Source: Rhipidocladum racemiflorum (lineage: Eukaryota; Streptophyta; Magnoliopsida; Poales; Poaceae). Taken from it: a stretch of 64,000 bases of DNA. Below the pieces are notes generated by a model that saw nothing but the letters and a program-made list of their open reading frames with translations, was not told where the DNA came from and did no database searches. Below, in pieces: positions 35,212 to 47,061 of the stretch (positions are counted from its first letter, which is position 1; the number at the start of each line of letters is the position of its first letter). Both the position numbers and the translations under genes were made by a program. The DNA is taken from assembly GCA_036346355.1 (NCBI GenBank), contig CM070576.1, forward strand, positions 51,507,712 to 51,571,711. Direction: 5' to 3'.

Positions 35212-35219
35212 AAGGGGAG
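35212..35219 (+). other. polypurine tract of the copia element
   Basis: AAGGGGAG immediately before the TG of the 3' LTR; it would prime plus-strand DNA synthesis. Confidence 0.85.
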
Positions 35220-35448
35220 TGTTAGGAAACCGGATTCGTGATCCAGATATGGACTCTTCCTTATCTCTAAAGCAGAACCGCTTATATATAGGAGGCGTGG
35301 GGTCACCCCATTGTACACAAGCATACTGGGAATAATAAAAGCGGGCCTGCTTCCTCCTCATATTGTGTCTCTCTCTCCCTCTCTCTCTGTTCTCCAGTTT
35401 AGATCTATTAGGCAACCCCGGACTATTCGATAGCGAGGTTGTCTAACA
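35220..35448 (+). mobile_element. copia 3' LTR
   Basis: Same ends as the 5' LTR, 229 bp. It differs from the 5' LTR by several short insertions (for example around 35326-35345) and substitutions. Confidence 0.9.
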
Positions 35449-35592
35449 ATATTCTCTCTCAGTTGGGCCACGATGGCTAGAGATATATAAAATGGAATGC
35501 TCTTAATCCTTAACGACCAACTTCCCTATTAAGTATGTTATAAAAATATCTCTTCCCCTAGCGACGTTCCAAATCCTCGTCGTACATCGTGA

Positions 35593-36072
35593 GAATTTTT
35601 TTAAAATAATACTTTTTTAAAAAAGAATTGCGGTACTCGAAAAATTAAAATTGCAAAATTAATATGTAATCACCAGACCGTACAGCGAATACCCTATTTT
35701 CGCCATATGGTACGGCGAAAATACCCTAATTACCCGATTAAAGTCGATTAACCGTCGACTGTTTGGTTAAGACTATTTTCGCCTTACCATATGGCGAAAA
35801 TAGGGTATTCGCCGTACCATATGGCGAAAATACCCTATTTTCGCCAAACCGTATGGCGAAAATAGGGTCTTCGCCATACCGTACGGCGAAAATAGCATTT
35901 ATTCCCGTGTAGCAGATTAATTGCGGATTTAGTGTATCATCGCCACACGGTTCAGCGAAAATAGGGTATTCGCCGTACGGTCTGGCGATTACATATTAAT
36001 TTTGCAATTTTGATTTTTCGAGTATTAAAATCGCAATTCTTTTTTAAAAAAGTATTATTTAAAAAAAAATTC
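35593..36072. mobile_element. Mutator-type MITE with palindromic core
   Basis: Perfect 10 bp duplication TACATCGTGA at 35583-35592 and 36073-36082. Inverted ends of about 85 bp start GAATTTTTTTAAAATAATAC. The core (about 35665-35990) consists of repeated half-palindromes built from TTTCGCCATATGGTACGGCG and CGAAAATAGGGTATTCGCC in alternating orientation. Length is 480 bp, no ORF. Confidence 0.85.
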
Positions 36073-36254
36073 TACATCGTGAATATAAATCGTTTTAGAT
36101 ATTCTATTTACTATACATTCCTTGCTACCGTAAATTAATGAACCCATGTCCCTTATCACCCCTCTTTTTTCCCTTCTTCCGTGACTCCCTCAGCCCACTG
36201 CTTCCTCAATTCTTGTGTGCATCTATTGCCTCACTACTGGCTCTTTTTATTCTA

Positions 36255-36671
36255 GGAAAAAGTCCATATAATACTTTTGAATTTTGGTTGAAAGTTCATT
36301 TAGCACCCCCAGACTTTGAAACTAGATATTTAACCCCTGAACTTTGTAATCTGGTTCAAATAATACACTGACCCCAATTCGTATAGTGTATTGCCTGTGT
36401 GGCTCAATGAGTATATGGTTTTTGTCATGTATGATAACGTGTTGGTCAAGTTAGGCTAATGACAGGTTGGACCCATATGGGCTTCTCCCCTGCTGAGCTC
36501 CAATCATGATTCTATGTTGTCGACCCCTGTAGCTCTCTCCCTCTCTATTTTGATTTGGAAAAGAAGCCATGTGAACCAAATTGCAAAGTTTAGGGTCAAA
36601 TATTTAGTTTTATAGTTCAGGTGTCGAACAGACTTTTGAGCAAAATTTGGAATGTTATATGAACCTTTTCC
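36255..36671. mobile_element. Mutator-type MITE
   Basis: Perfect 9 bp duplication TTTATTCTA at 36246-36254 and 36672-36680. Ends are GGAAAAAGTCCATATAA and, reversed, GGAAAAGGTTCATATAA. 417 bp and non-coding. Confidence 0.88.
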
Positions 36672-36680
36672 TTTATTCTA

Positions 36681-37473
36681 ACTCAATTTTTTACGATTAT
36701 TATCAATTGCCCACTAGCACTACCCAATATTTGCTGGCAAAGCAAAAACCAACGGTGCTTGTCACAATCTTACCGTTACTCAAATCTTGGGCCACTTGTT
36801 GCCCGAGAATTTATAAGGTCTACTAGAGCCCAGTGAACTGTGGTGCATAAAAATGACAAAATGTCACAGCTTTGGGTAACCTTGGGCGTTAACATCATAG
36901 AATTTTCATTTCATTGTAATTTGCGCGTCTAATTTTGCAGTTATTGGCATTCTTCCATTTATTTGTAGCTTTGCAAGTATGTTTCGTTTTGCACTAGTAG
37001 GCATTCCAGTTAAAAACAGCATAGCCATAGTTACTAAACGTTTGTAATTCTGTATTTTTTTGGGTTATCCATCCAAAGTTTGGGGCAACAAATTGTTAAC
37101 CACACATAGATATGGGCAACAAATTGTTAACCATACATAGATATTCTTTTATTTCATACAATATATGTTGATGGAAAAAATGTGAAATCATTTTGCACTT
37201 GAGATAGAGATAAATGGAAAATCTGATGATTTGCTTTGTTTTTTTTCAGTGGATCTGATAACTTGTCCTATAATATCTTACTTATATGGGATCATATGTT
37301 ACTGAGACATCATATGGTAAATTATCAGTTTCCACAAATTTAATAGGGCAAATTATTTAACCTCTTTTTTACTGAGCAAATCATCAAATCTCTCGAGATA
37401 AATTCACATTGGAAGTGGTCTATTAAAAAATTCATGGGGAAAGAAAAACCAGCAGGGAAACCAATTGTCGTCA

Positions 37474-37475
<2 letters not shown>
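36681..37475. other. AT-rich intergenic DNA upstream of the first vasculin-like gene
   Basis: No gene. It includes a 31 bp direct duplication at about 37082-37144 (GGGCAACAAATTGTTAACCA unit). It may contain distal promoter sequence of the downstream gene. Confidence 0.4.

Positions 37476-37516
<41 letters not shown>
37476..37516. repeat. GA microsatellite
   Basis: About twenty GA dinucleotides without interruption, close to the transcribed leader of the first vasculin-like gene. GA tracts near plant promoters are common. Confidence 0.95.
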
Positions 37517-37518
<2 letters not shown>

Positions 37519-37535
37519 CTGTTGAAACTTGAAAG

Positions 37536-38307
37536 CAGGGTTCGCAAAGCCGATCGGCTTTCGCGAATTTCGTTCGAAATTCGACATTTCGAGCCCCGGC
37601 GAAATTTAATACCGAGCGAAAAATCGAGCAAATTCAAATTTAAATTCAAAAAATTTCAAAAATTTGAGAAAATTTAACCAAAAACTCTCTAAAATAAGTA
37701 TTAATATTTTTATGACCTCTAGTGTGAATATTTTTTGAAAAAAATTAAATTAAAGATTTTTTGAGCCATTCAAATTGTAGACAATAGAAAAGGCAAAAAA
37801 AATGAAATTAGAAGTATATTTTAATATGTTAATGTTATCTAATATTGAAAAATTTTCTTGTATTGGTATGTGACAACTTTCAATTATTGAAAATATAGTA
37901 AATGTATGGTATTTTCTTAATATATTAGTGTTATCTTGATAGGGTATATTTTAATATTTTTATTACATGCATGCCTTTTCTTTGCAATTGTATTGACATG
38001 CGACAAGTTTTAATATGTGAATTGCATTTTACAAATTTTACAACAATTTTTTTGTAATTTTTCTCATTTTTTATATTTTTCTTAATTGTTTTAAATCTGT
38101 CGTCGAAATTTCGAGCTTTGATCAATTTGGTACTTTTCGATCAATTTCGAGCTTTTCGATGGAAATTCGCTCATGTATTTGACCACTTTTCAAATACGTT
38201 TGAATTCGGCAATCATTCGATTTTTTTCGAATTTCGAGCGAATTTCGACGATTTTCGCTACCGAGGCCTGCTCGAAAATTGACTCCGAAACGAAATTGTT
38301 AACCCTG
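37536..38307. mobile_element. non-autonomous hAT element in the 5' leader/promoter of vasculin-like gene A
   Basis: Perfect 8 bp duplication CTTGAAAG at 37528-37535 and 38308-38315. Ends are CAGGGTTCGCAAA and, reversed, CAGGGTTAACAAT. The interior has repeats around TTTCGAGC and CGAAATTTCG near both ends. 772 bp, no transposase. The paralogous locus near 49060 reads straight through GGCTGTTGAAAGTCACAG, so it is the empty state. Confidence 0.92.
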
Positions 38308-39064
38308 CTTGAAAGTCACAGTTTGCATAGGGTTTCTCTCCCTCCGCCGAGACGAACAGCCGAACAGGCACACCACTACACACACAAACCCAGGCTCTCC
38401 CACGGAAATTCACAAACCCACCGGAGGCACGGAAATTCCCAGAAAAAGAAACCCCCGTCCAAACGCCGGCAATCCAAATCCCCAGCCAAGACCCTCCCAA
38501 ACCCGCCTCAAATCCTATAGTAAATCCCTACGGAATTCCCCAATCTTCCTGCGCTCTCCGTCCCACCGCCGGCGCCGCCTTCGGCAGATTTCGTTGCCCC
38601 CGCGGAACCCACCGAGAAATTCGGGCGCCGCAGGGCGGTCGTCGTCTCGTCGCCCGCCGTGGCGCTCAATCCCGAGTGGGATGCCTCCTGTTTGATCAAT
38701 CGCGTCGCAGCGGCGTGCCACGGATAGCGCGATTCGAGAGGAGTAGGCGAGCGTTTTTTTTTTTTTACTTTGATGTCCTAGTCCTTTTTTCTGGGGGCGT
38801 GCGTCGGTGCGTGTCCGTGAGAGAGATTGTGTTTGGAGGAAGTTAGGGTTTGATGGTTTGGTTGGGAGGCTAGGTTTTGGTGGCCTCGGCTGCCTCCGAC
38901 GCGGGTGCTTTGTTGCGGATGCGCCATTGAACTGTCGCGCGTGCGCCGCCGTGAGTGATTGGTGAGGAGAAGTGGGAGGTGGTGGCGGTGTCGCATTTGG
39001 TGGCGGACTGGATTGGTGGACGCTGCTGCTACGGGTGTGTAGATGGTGAGCGGTGCCACCCGGC
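38308..39064 (+). promoter_or_regulatory. 5' leader of vasculin-like gene A (untranslated)
   Basis: The sequence from GAAAGTCACAGTTTGCATAGG to the start codon is conserved with 49066-49769 in front of gene B, including ACCACACACACAAAC and the GC-rich part. Several upstream ATGs and short ORFs occur. ORFs on the opposite strand (38515-39198) are compositional. Confidence 0.6.
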
Positions 39065-42000
39065 ATGGACGGAGGCATGGACCGAGGTGAGCCCTCGTTG
39101 AAGCCGGAATGGTTGGTGAGGGGGGCCGGCACCGTGGCCGCCACGAACCTTCGGCCTGCGACTTCGTCCCGTGCAGGTGAGCTTGCTTTCCTTGTCAACT
39201 TTCTGTTTCATGGCATGTAATATCTATCACTGTTTTTCTTTATATACCTAATAACTAGCTCTGTTGATAGAATGCCTGTGGGATTAATGGTTAGTGTGGT
39301 GAGATGTTGCACTGGATGTGTTTCTAGTGGCACTGGGTAGTCACAGTGGCATTTATCTTATCAGAACTAAGAGTTATTTATGCTAAATAGTGGTTTTCAT
39401 TTATGCATGGTGCAAGTTAGTGCACTTCTTCTGGTGAGGATTTACTTCTTGTAAGTTTCCTGTGGTCCTTATAAGAACAATAATTCTTCAATCTTCATAT
39501 GCACGGTTACTGCTGTGATTGTGATTTAAGGCAATTTTTGTACTGTGGTGCGCTTTACTTAATACATCGCATGAAACTTAGAGCAGTTGCGATATGTTGC
39601 ATTATACTTTTGAGCAATTTTGGTAACCACCCTGGACTTCTGTTAGGGAAACTGGGAGATATTGATTTAGATGTCAGCCTTGCGGAGGGGGATACTAATA
39701 GTGTGAATTCCTCTGTCATAAAAATAGGAAATTTTAAAAGAGATGACAAAGATACTTTTATAAGAATATGCTTGAAAGTAAACCTCATCATCATAAATCA
39801 CATATCTCTAGAGCCTAAAATTAAATATCTTGTGTCATTCCATTAGAATGTTCCATAACATTTTCTTGACTGCATAGTAGTATGTAATGCCCTTTTCTAT
39901 ATATGACTATAGACACTACGTGATACCTGTAGGGCATGCACTCCTATGTGCCCTTAAGTCTGAGTGGGTTCCAAGCCCCAGTCCATACCTCCAAGCCCAA
40001 GGCAGTAATGTGAAATGATGTCTTGGTCTTTAATTATTATTTCAGCATTTGTGTAATTGTGTGCAATAAGATTGTGGAGACATGGCCCAGTAAATTAGTG
40101 ATTAACAAGTTTAGTTACTTATGCATTGAATTTTAAACATTTTCATTTGCTTAATTTATGTATATTGGTCCGCGAGTGAAAACTTGGGAGTATGGTTAGA
40201 AAGCATGAATCGCCTTTGCTTCTACCCCACATACTCCTGCTTCAATCCTTCTATGACTCTACTTATACCCGTACGTTGGACAATTAACCTAACTGAGCAA
40301 GCTCAGTGGGCATGCGTGTTCCTCTGTATCAAAGAGAATATTATGTATTGCTAAATATGTTTTACCTATCCCCTTTTAGCTTGTTGGAGACGGTATTTCA
40401 GCTTCTTTTTTTTTAAATTGTGACTTGGTTATTTGGCAATGCATCAGACGTCCATGATACATTGATACTATATATTATTGCTGCTGATTACTGAGCACTA
40501 TTGCTTTAATGTTTGTGAAATGTGTTGTTCTTGCACTTAGCTATGTATCCTGCGGATGTACCTTTATTTTCTTACCAAGTTATCGTTTAAATGCCTTTTT
40601 GATTGGTCTGGTGTAATTGTTGCATGGTTTAGCTGAGCATTTATATGCATTTACTTGAATTGACAGTTGGCAACATTACTTTCCATCTTGTAAACTTAAT
40701 GTATTTTGTGCTAAGAAGCTGTTGCTTGAACGCTTTAGATGATCCAGGCAGGGGCACTTCATCAAGAAACAGATCATCGGGCCGTGACTGTGAACAGAGC
40801 TCCCAACAATCCTCGTCACGGAGGGGTTCAGGTTCAAATGGGTCTAGACGGCATAATGGGGATGGTACAGGGAAGTCAAGAGTCTATGCCAGTTTTGGAA
40901 GGAGCAATTCGGACAGAGGTCGAGAAAAGGTCTCTGATTTCCGTGCTAGAGAGACTAAGTTGGGTCCGCCAGATGATCCCTTACATGATGGCTTCGAATC
41001 ATTTAGCTCATGCAGACCTGAAAGGGATAGGCTTAATCGAACTCGTTCGAAGTTGGAGACATGGAATCGGTCAGTAGGAGTAGGTTTAGACAATGGTAAT
41101 CTATCTAGAAAGGATGCTGGTGGCATCTCCTTTGAGCGAGAATTTCCACACCTTGGTTCTGAGGACAAGAATGGAAAGCAAGACATAGGCAGAGTTCCAT
41201 CCCCTGGAATCAGCTCCTCAATTCAGAGCATACCATTGGTCACTGTGCCTGATGGCTGGAATTCAGTGCTAGCAGAAGTTCCTATACTTAGTGAGCCAAG
41301 CAATAGCACTGCTTCCTCTTCTTTATCACGCGATGGTCCCAGTAAGCAGCTGGAATTGTCGGTTTGCGGGACTGCATTAAGCATGGCTGAAACAGTGATG
41401 CAAGCACCATTAAAAATTTCCACCCCACCACAGGTAGTGTAATGAAGATGATATTTGTGTTTCCCTCTTTGACATATTCATGCCATTCACTTGATTTAAC
41501 TAGTGCTTTGTGCGCCATCTCTTTTCTTACCCAGTTATTGATTGACGCTCAGAAGATTGAAGAAAGAACTATGCGGCAATGCATTTTAAGACCTCTGACA
41601 CCTTCATCAAGCAAAATTTCTGTAAGCATCTTATATGTCGCCTTTGTGCCATATTAATACTTTATTTTTTTTGTTTGTGTGATTATCATGAATATGTTCA
41701 GATGCTCTTTTCCGCCTTGTTTGACAATTAGTTTGGCCCTTCAAAGACAGCAGAAATATTACAAATATAATTTATTCACCTTCGCTTGTAGTCTTGTGTA
41801 ATCAAATAGTAAAGTTAAATACAAAAAATTCTTATCCTTAATCACTTTATTTGAATTTGATTGTAATTAGTGGATCAAGCACATCAACCTTTATCTGATC
41901 CTATTTGATGATTTATGCTATTAGTGATCGTATTCAAATTAGTAAAATTGGGTATAGGTCGGTTCAATTGCCTGAGGTTTTATTCAAACTGCAACTGTCC

Positions 42001-44677
42001 ATGAACTAGGTTCTGGCAATTATCTGAGCATTGCTGGGAGTTGTGGTGTCTTTATATTAGTCATTTATGCAAATGCAATGGTGGGGATTGGAACATATGC
42101 TTTTTTCTGGTTTAAAAATCTCAAATCCTGAATATTATTCTACATCTGGTGTTTACTTTGCTGTTCACATCTGAACTAATTTACAAGTAATATGCTTCAT
42201 AAGTTTTTAGGTTAGACACCTCTAAGAAAGTGCTTTACCGATTTGACTATGCCTATTAAAAGAGCACAAGGCAGGCAAATCCATGGCACCAGAAATATCC
42301 TTTACTTAGCTCGTGTCTTCTGATGACGCACTTCACTGATCATGTGATTTTTGAATTTTGATCAATATTTTGTCTCCCCCAAACTCCTAAAAGAAATTGG
42401 CAAAACTAGTTATCAATTTCCTTGTGCTTAGTTAGAGCCCATCTTGGTATGAATTTTTTGGCCATAGTATTGTAGCCTGAACCAATCAGTGAACAGTTGG
42501 GAAAAAACATAGAAGTTGGAGAAATTCCTCATCTTAATTCATTGAGCAACAAATACAAGAAACAAAGCTAGCAGTAGTATGTAGTGCTCTTGATTATAGA
42601 AATGCTATTGTATTCGATGATAGTAATACTGTTTTCAGAGACTACCACGTATTTCCTGCTGCTGCTACTGCAGCTCTTGTAGCTACGTATTATGACTAAA
42701 GTTTTTGCCTAGTCTAACATTGCAATAATTTTATTCATTCAAGTCTTATGAAACAATCTAATATAGTGGTTTAAAGGAACACCACAATTTGCAGCTTGCC
42801 AGCCGTAAACTGGCCTTTTGTATGTTATACTCCAGAATGGGATCATTAGGCATGCAATCGATAAAATACCATGTGGTTTGCTCATACCGTCTTCTTTTTT
42901 GTGGGCTCCTTCAATTTTACTTCAAAATATGTTCCCTCTCCTTAACCATACACAGATCTTTTTGAATGTTAAGTGAATGTGCTTCCTCTGGCTGTATTTT
43001 TGTTTCACTTCTATGGAGTGATGTTCTCTTATGCTGAATTAGTAACATTTTGGTTTGCACTAATCCATTCGTAACACTGTACAGGTATCGAGTTCTTCAG
43101 ATAAGTTAAAAGCCAAAGGTGCAAGAGCTGGAGATTCTAATGGTCCAATCAAGGTTGCACCACAACTGTCAATACAGCCTTCTAGCAGCTCTGTTCGTAC
43201 TCAAGTCAAAACTGAGCTTGTAAAGCCATCTCAATCCGGAAGCTTTCAAGTCCTGAGCCGTGAGCAGAATAGTATTACAAGTACCACCAAAGACTGCAAT
43301 AGCAATCCTGCAAGCCCTGTTCTAGGTCGATCTTCAGTGGAACCACTGAAAAAGCCTGTTGTGAACCAAAAGCTTAAGGGTGTCACTAATGGTCTCCCTT
43401 TGCATCTAATACAAGGTTCATTTGGTGAGAGAAAAGCAAGTGCCAAAGACAAGCATAAATTCTTTGAGTTGCTGCGGAGCAAGTCTTTAAATGATTCGGG
43501 CACTTCTGTTGAGTCTTCATCTAGCTTGATTGATGAGCAGCAGACCTCTTGTCTTGATTTGTCATTGTTTAATTCTGGAATCAAGTGTATCGAAACTGGG
43601 AGTAGTTCCTGCGAGGACGCAAATTCTTGTGGGGGATCTCAGCAACACCTCTCTGACAATGTAGAAATGAGGCAACCTTTGGAACCTCCTGATGTTTTTG
43701 ATGAGGGTTCACAGGGGATTCTAGCTGACAAGAGTGATGCCAACTCTTCATCAGATCTTGCTGACACAGAAGATGTAGTGTCTAAGGAGCCCCAGACAGA
43801 CAACACTGAAGCCACTCTATTCACCATACCTGCAGATATAAACGATAGTTCCACAAGGTCCAACTCTGGAGATGATGAAGCCAATTTGTTGCTTGATCTC
43901 ATTGGAGCAGGGGAAGAGGAACCCTATCTCACTCAAGAAAAACCTGGTCCAGAAGAAATGGCTTTCCTGTTATCTCTTGGCTGGGATGAGCACGAAGTCG
44001 TTCCACCTCTGCAACAGGAAGAGATTGCTGATTGTGTAAGTTTTGGACATTTTTGTTATGTTTCTTATTCTAGTCAATGAAAAATATTTTTCTTGCACAA
44101 TTTAAATGTCTAGGGGTTTAAAATTTTCAATTAATTCCACTAGTCTTCATTTATTACTCATAACTTTAACTGCGTTCCATTCTTTTAGTTTCGTCAAAAA
44201 CATGTCCCAAAACTTTCATTTCAGCTTCAGTTTGTTCTTTTCCATGCCTGATTTAATGATGTGGCTTACCATATCAGCAAAATGGATTGATGATGTTTCT
44301 TGCTGGCATCTAAGTATTGGGTGCCATCATCATTGTACTGCTGACGCATGCTGCATCAACAAATGTTTTATAGTATTTAACAGATGTGACTCAATTGAGT
44401 CCGAAACAGAAGTTTGGGGGATGTTGACAAAATTGTAAGAACGGGGAACTCATTGAAGTTTCAGGTCCTGTGGTGAAATTTACTCTTACGCCATATTGAT
44501 ATCATCATATGTAGCTTTGCACATCATTTAGGTTTTCTGGCAAACCACCTCAGGAATGCACACTAGTAAAAGTTTGCCATGTTTGCCCACCATTTTGTTG
44601 TGACATAGCGTCCCATTATTTTGTAGTTAAGGCGCAATGAGAGGCTGCAGCAGAAACTTGAGGAATGTTGGGGCTAA
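39065..44677 (+). CDS. vasculin-like (GPBP1-related) nuclear protein, copy A, 5 exons
   Basis: Exons are 39065-39176, 40739-41433, 41553-41621, 43085-44035 and 44627-44677, giving 625 aa with all junctions in frame and GT..AG. The N terminus MDRGEPSLKPEWLVRGAG matches the PEWL start of plant homologues and recalls the AWL start of animal vasculin. Residues 38-100 are Ser/Arg/Gly-rich. FEREFPHLG (169-177) resembles the vasculin DFPSL motif. A basic helix GERKASAKDKHKFFELLRSK lies at about 406-425. AFLLSLGW (585-592), followed by an acidic LQQEEI helix, matches the C-terminal LLKEMGW segment. The last exon adds a short coiled-coil-like tail. Animal vasculin is a GC-rich-promoter binding transcription factor; the plant role is not established. 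A paralogue follows in tandem. The start could instead be Met5 (39077), as in copy B. Family call is by motif memory. Confidence 0.75.
39177..40738 (+). other. intron 1 of vasculin-like gene A
   Basis: 1562 bp, GT..AG (GTGAGC ... CTTTAG). It contains the segment 39933-40376 that is inverted in the paralogue. No nested gene. Confidence 0.7.
41622..43084 (+). other. intron 3 of vasculin-like gene A
   Basis: 1463 bp, GTAAGC ... TACAG, AT-rich. No gene or clear transposon. The matching intron in gene B (53074-54018) is about 0.5 kb shorter. Confidence 0.65.
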
Positions 44678-45250
44678 TCACTGAATCCAGCCAGCAACGT
44701 TACTGGTGTCTCACAGAACATGTGGATGTGAAACCGTCAGGAGATGATTGTCTTTCTTAACGAGCCGAGATTTTTTTCCGTTAATGCTTCAGCATTATGG
44801 GTTCACGAGTATAACTGACATTTATCCCTGCTGAAAGAGGGTTTAGAGTTTTCTTCCTTATTTTCGAAGAAGGAATACCAAACGGATGTCTGTCTGGTGT
44901 CGGAGGCACATAGGTGTGCGGTGCTCTGAAAGAATAGGTTGTCTTCTTTTTATTTCTCATGGCTTATCCATGTTTCAGAAGAAGGAAAAAAGGAAAAGAA
45001 TGCTTGGTCTTAACATGAAAAGGTGCATAGGATTATCTTGACATCATGTTTTGCGTTTTTGCTGGTTTTCCTTCGCTTATCTTATTGTTAATCTGTTACT
45101 TCTTTAATTTTGGCGCTTCCCGTCTGTTCTGGTAAAGATGTGACCGGGATGATATACGCAGTACATTGTGGAGTAAGCCAGCACGTCCGGATTTGGCCCT
45201 TAGCTAATCTTGTTGATTGGGGAATATGAAACAAAAATTCGTCTTAAATG
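44678..45250 (+). other. 3' UTR and downstream region of gene A
   Basis: Recognisably conserved with 55591-56210 after gene B (shared GCTTCAGCATT, GGTTTTCTTCCT, GTCTGGTGT and GCTCTGAAAGAATAGGTTGT), so it is probably transcribed. The poly(A) site was not located. Confidence 0.55.
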
Positions 45251-45305
45251 CCTACTTGAACACTTATCGAGCCGTACTACCCTTAGGTCTTGTGTAGTGC
45301 CTTAA

Positions 45306-45558
45306 GCGCATCTACAATGCTATAGACAGCTGCTATGTCACTTATAGACATTCTTAAAGATAACTATATAATGGTATAGACAATCACTTTTTTATAGACA
45401 ACTCATCTCTACACACAATCAGCTTGGTTTTTATGCTACAGTCCACGACAAATGTATAGACAATTTCTTTCTCTTTCCTTTTTCTCTTTCATCCACATCA
45501 GCAAAAAGATGATATGTCAGTTTTTATAGACAGCCGATGTCAATTCATTGTAAATGCT
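45306..45558. mobile_element. MITE (TTAA target), Harbinger-like
   Basis: Left end GCGCATCTACAATGCTATAG and right end inverted AGCATTTACAATGAATTG, flanked by TTAA on both sides. The interior repeats (T)ATAGACA several times. 253 bp, no ORF. Confidence 0.65.
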
Positions 45559-45671
45559 TTAAGTCACAGTCAACCAACTTAGCTTTTTAATATGTCATGT
45601 AAAAAATGTCTTTAACAAGTGGTGGCATTCGAAACTTCTAATCCTTTACGAATGTTGTGAATGCTACGTCA

Positions 45672-45840
45672 ATTATCATAAAAAAAATTAGTAGTTAAAG
45701 TTGTATTTTAATCTCTTGTGACCGTAGGGAGTAACTCGTTTTAGGAATTACGATGACACCAATTGTCATAAAAATTAGTAGTGAAAGTTGTGTTTTAATC
45801 TTTCGTGATTGGAGGGAGTAATTATTTTAGGGGATTATGG
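45672..45840. repeat. duplicated half-MITE, period about 90 bp
   Basis: Two direct copies of AATTAGTAGT(T/G)AAAGTTGT(A/G)TTTTAATCT(C/T), each ending with GGGAGTAA. This is the end of a Stowaway-like MITE such as that at 47064; only one end is duplicated. Confidence 0.6.
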
Positions 45841-46332
45841 TGAATTGCTCCATATCATCGTAAAGATCATTTAAGTTGAAAATACAATCCGTCTGTTACT
45901 AACATGTGATCTAGAGTCCATTTGTCAGCCTCGTATGCAATAATATTTTCAATTCGTATATCTTTATGATTGCACCGAGCTAATGTTCGCTTCAAACTTA
46001 CCATGCGCCTGTCGATAACGAGACCAAACCTATATCGTCTTACACTCCCTCGCTTCTGTTCCCTTCTCCGACGGCTCACTCAGCGGCACTACCTCCCCTG
46101 TGCCTGTGTGCTTCTGCTGCCTCCACGCTCCTCTTTTTCTTGCCTGCTACTGCCCAAAATCTAATTAGACTCGTGCCTGTGTGCTGGAAGTTGCCCGGTA
46201 AGCTTACTACTTGTTGGCAATTCCATAACCGGTGATGTCGTTGCTACCTTTCCACGAACCGTCAACCATCGTTGCACGTTGGTTGCCTGTGAATACAAGG
46301 TCTAGAGCATGATGAACCCTTAGGGTCGTCGT

Positions 46333-46732
46333 CAGGGTTCACAAAACCGGCGAAAACCGCGGTTTTCGAGCGTACTGCTCCGGTTCGAGATGCAAAACCG
46401 CTCGGTAAACCGGTCTAATTAAAAAAAAATTTAAAAAATTTGAAAAAATTTGTATGTTCGGTTTTTCGTGAAAAACCGCGGTTTTTCGCGTAAAACCGCT
46501 GAAAACCGTTTTCGAAGAGGTCGGGTTAGTTTTTCGTGAAACCCTAACGGTTTTTCGTAAAAACCGAGCGGTTTACCGTGAAAAACCGAACGGATTTCAA
46601 ATTTTTTCAATTTTTTTGGATTTTCCAACTCTTCGGTTTTTGACGGTTTTTTAGCGGTTTTTCGCTCGGTTTTTGCGAAAACCGTACCGCGAAAACCGGT
46701 TCGGTTTTCGCGGTACGGTTTTGTGAACCCTG
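46333..46732. mobile_element. hAT MITE, CAGGGTTC family
   Basis: Perfect 8 bp duplication GTCGTCGT at 46325-46332 and 46733-46740. Ends are CAGGGTTCACAAAACCG and its exact inverse. The interior is built from repeats of CGAAAACCG(C/T)GGTTTT and related forms, almost entirely self-complementary. 400 bp. Its ends resemble those of the element at 37536. Confidence 0.93.
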
Positions 46733-47061
46733 GTCGTCGTCACCGCTATCCAAGCTGCAAAAACGAAGAAACTATTAGCGGTTTCAAGACCATGAGTACC
46801 CGCGGAATAGGGAATATACTGTATTTGTTTGTTCATCTTTGCTTGAACTTTGTGGTTATTGTTGTTCTTCCCTTTTGTAGCTCTTAATTTGCACGAAAAC
46901 TCTGTTCTACGCTTCTAACCATCCCAATTAAATCGGTATAACCATGTGCCACGTCCCAGAACAAAGTTTAGTACTGGTGACAGGCACACACCATACGAGT
47001 ACGTTAAAGGAATATAAAACCAATAATAATGGTTTGTCGTAGCAGAAAGCAAAATAAATGA

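Larger units (their letters stand above)
28542..35448 (+). mobile_element. structurally complete Ty1/copia retrotransposon, 6.9 kb
   Basis: Perfect 5 bp target duplication ATATT at 28537-28541 and 35449-35453. The 5' LTR is 28542-28758, the 3' LTR 35220-35448. A polypurine tract AAGGGGAG sits at 35212-35219. Internal order is leader/gag region, protease, integrase, RT and RNase H, as in Ty1/copia. All coding domains are broken by small indels, so this copy is not autonomous. The LTRs differ by many small indels, which argues for an old insertion or poor local sequence. Same family as 107-4052. Confidence 0.93.

Noticed and set aside
28542..35448. An active, autonomous copia element because of its complete structure
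   Set aside because: Protease, integrase, RT and RNase H lie in different frames with stops between them.
38515..39198. 227 aa reverse ORF opposite the 5' leader of vasculin-like gene A
   Set aside because: Pro/Ser/Arg-rich, on the wrong strand, and not kept open in the corresponding region of gene B.
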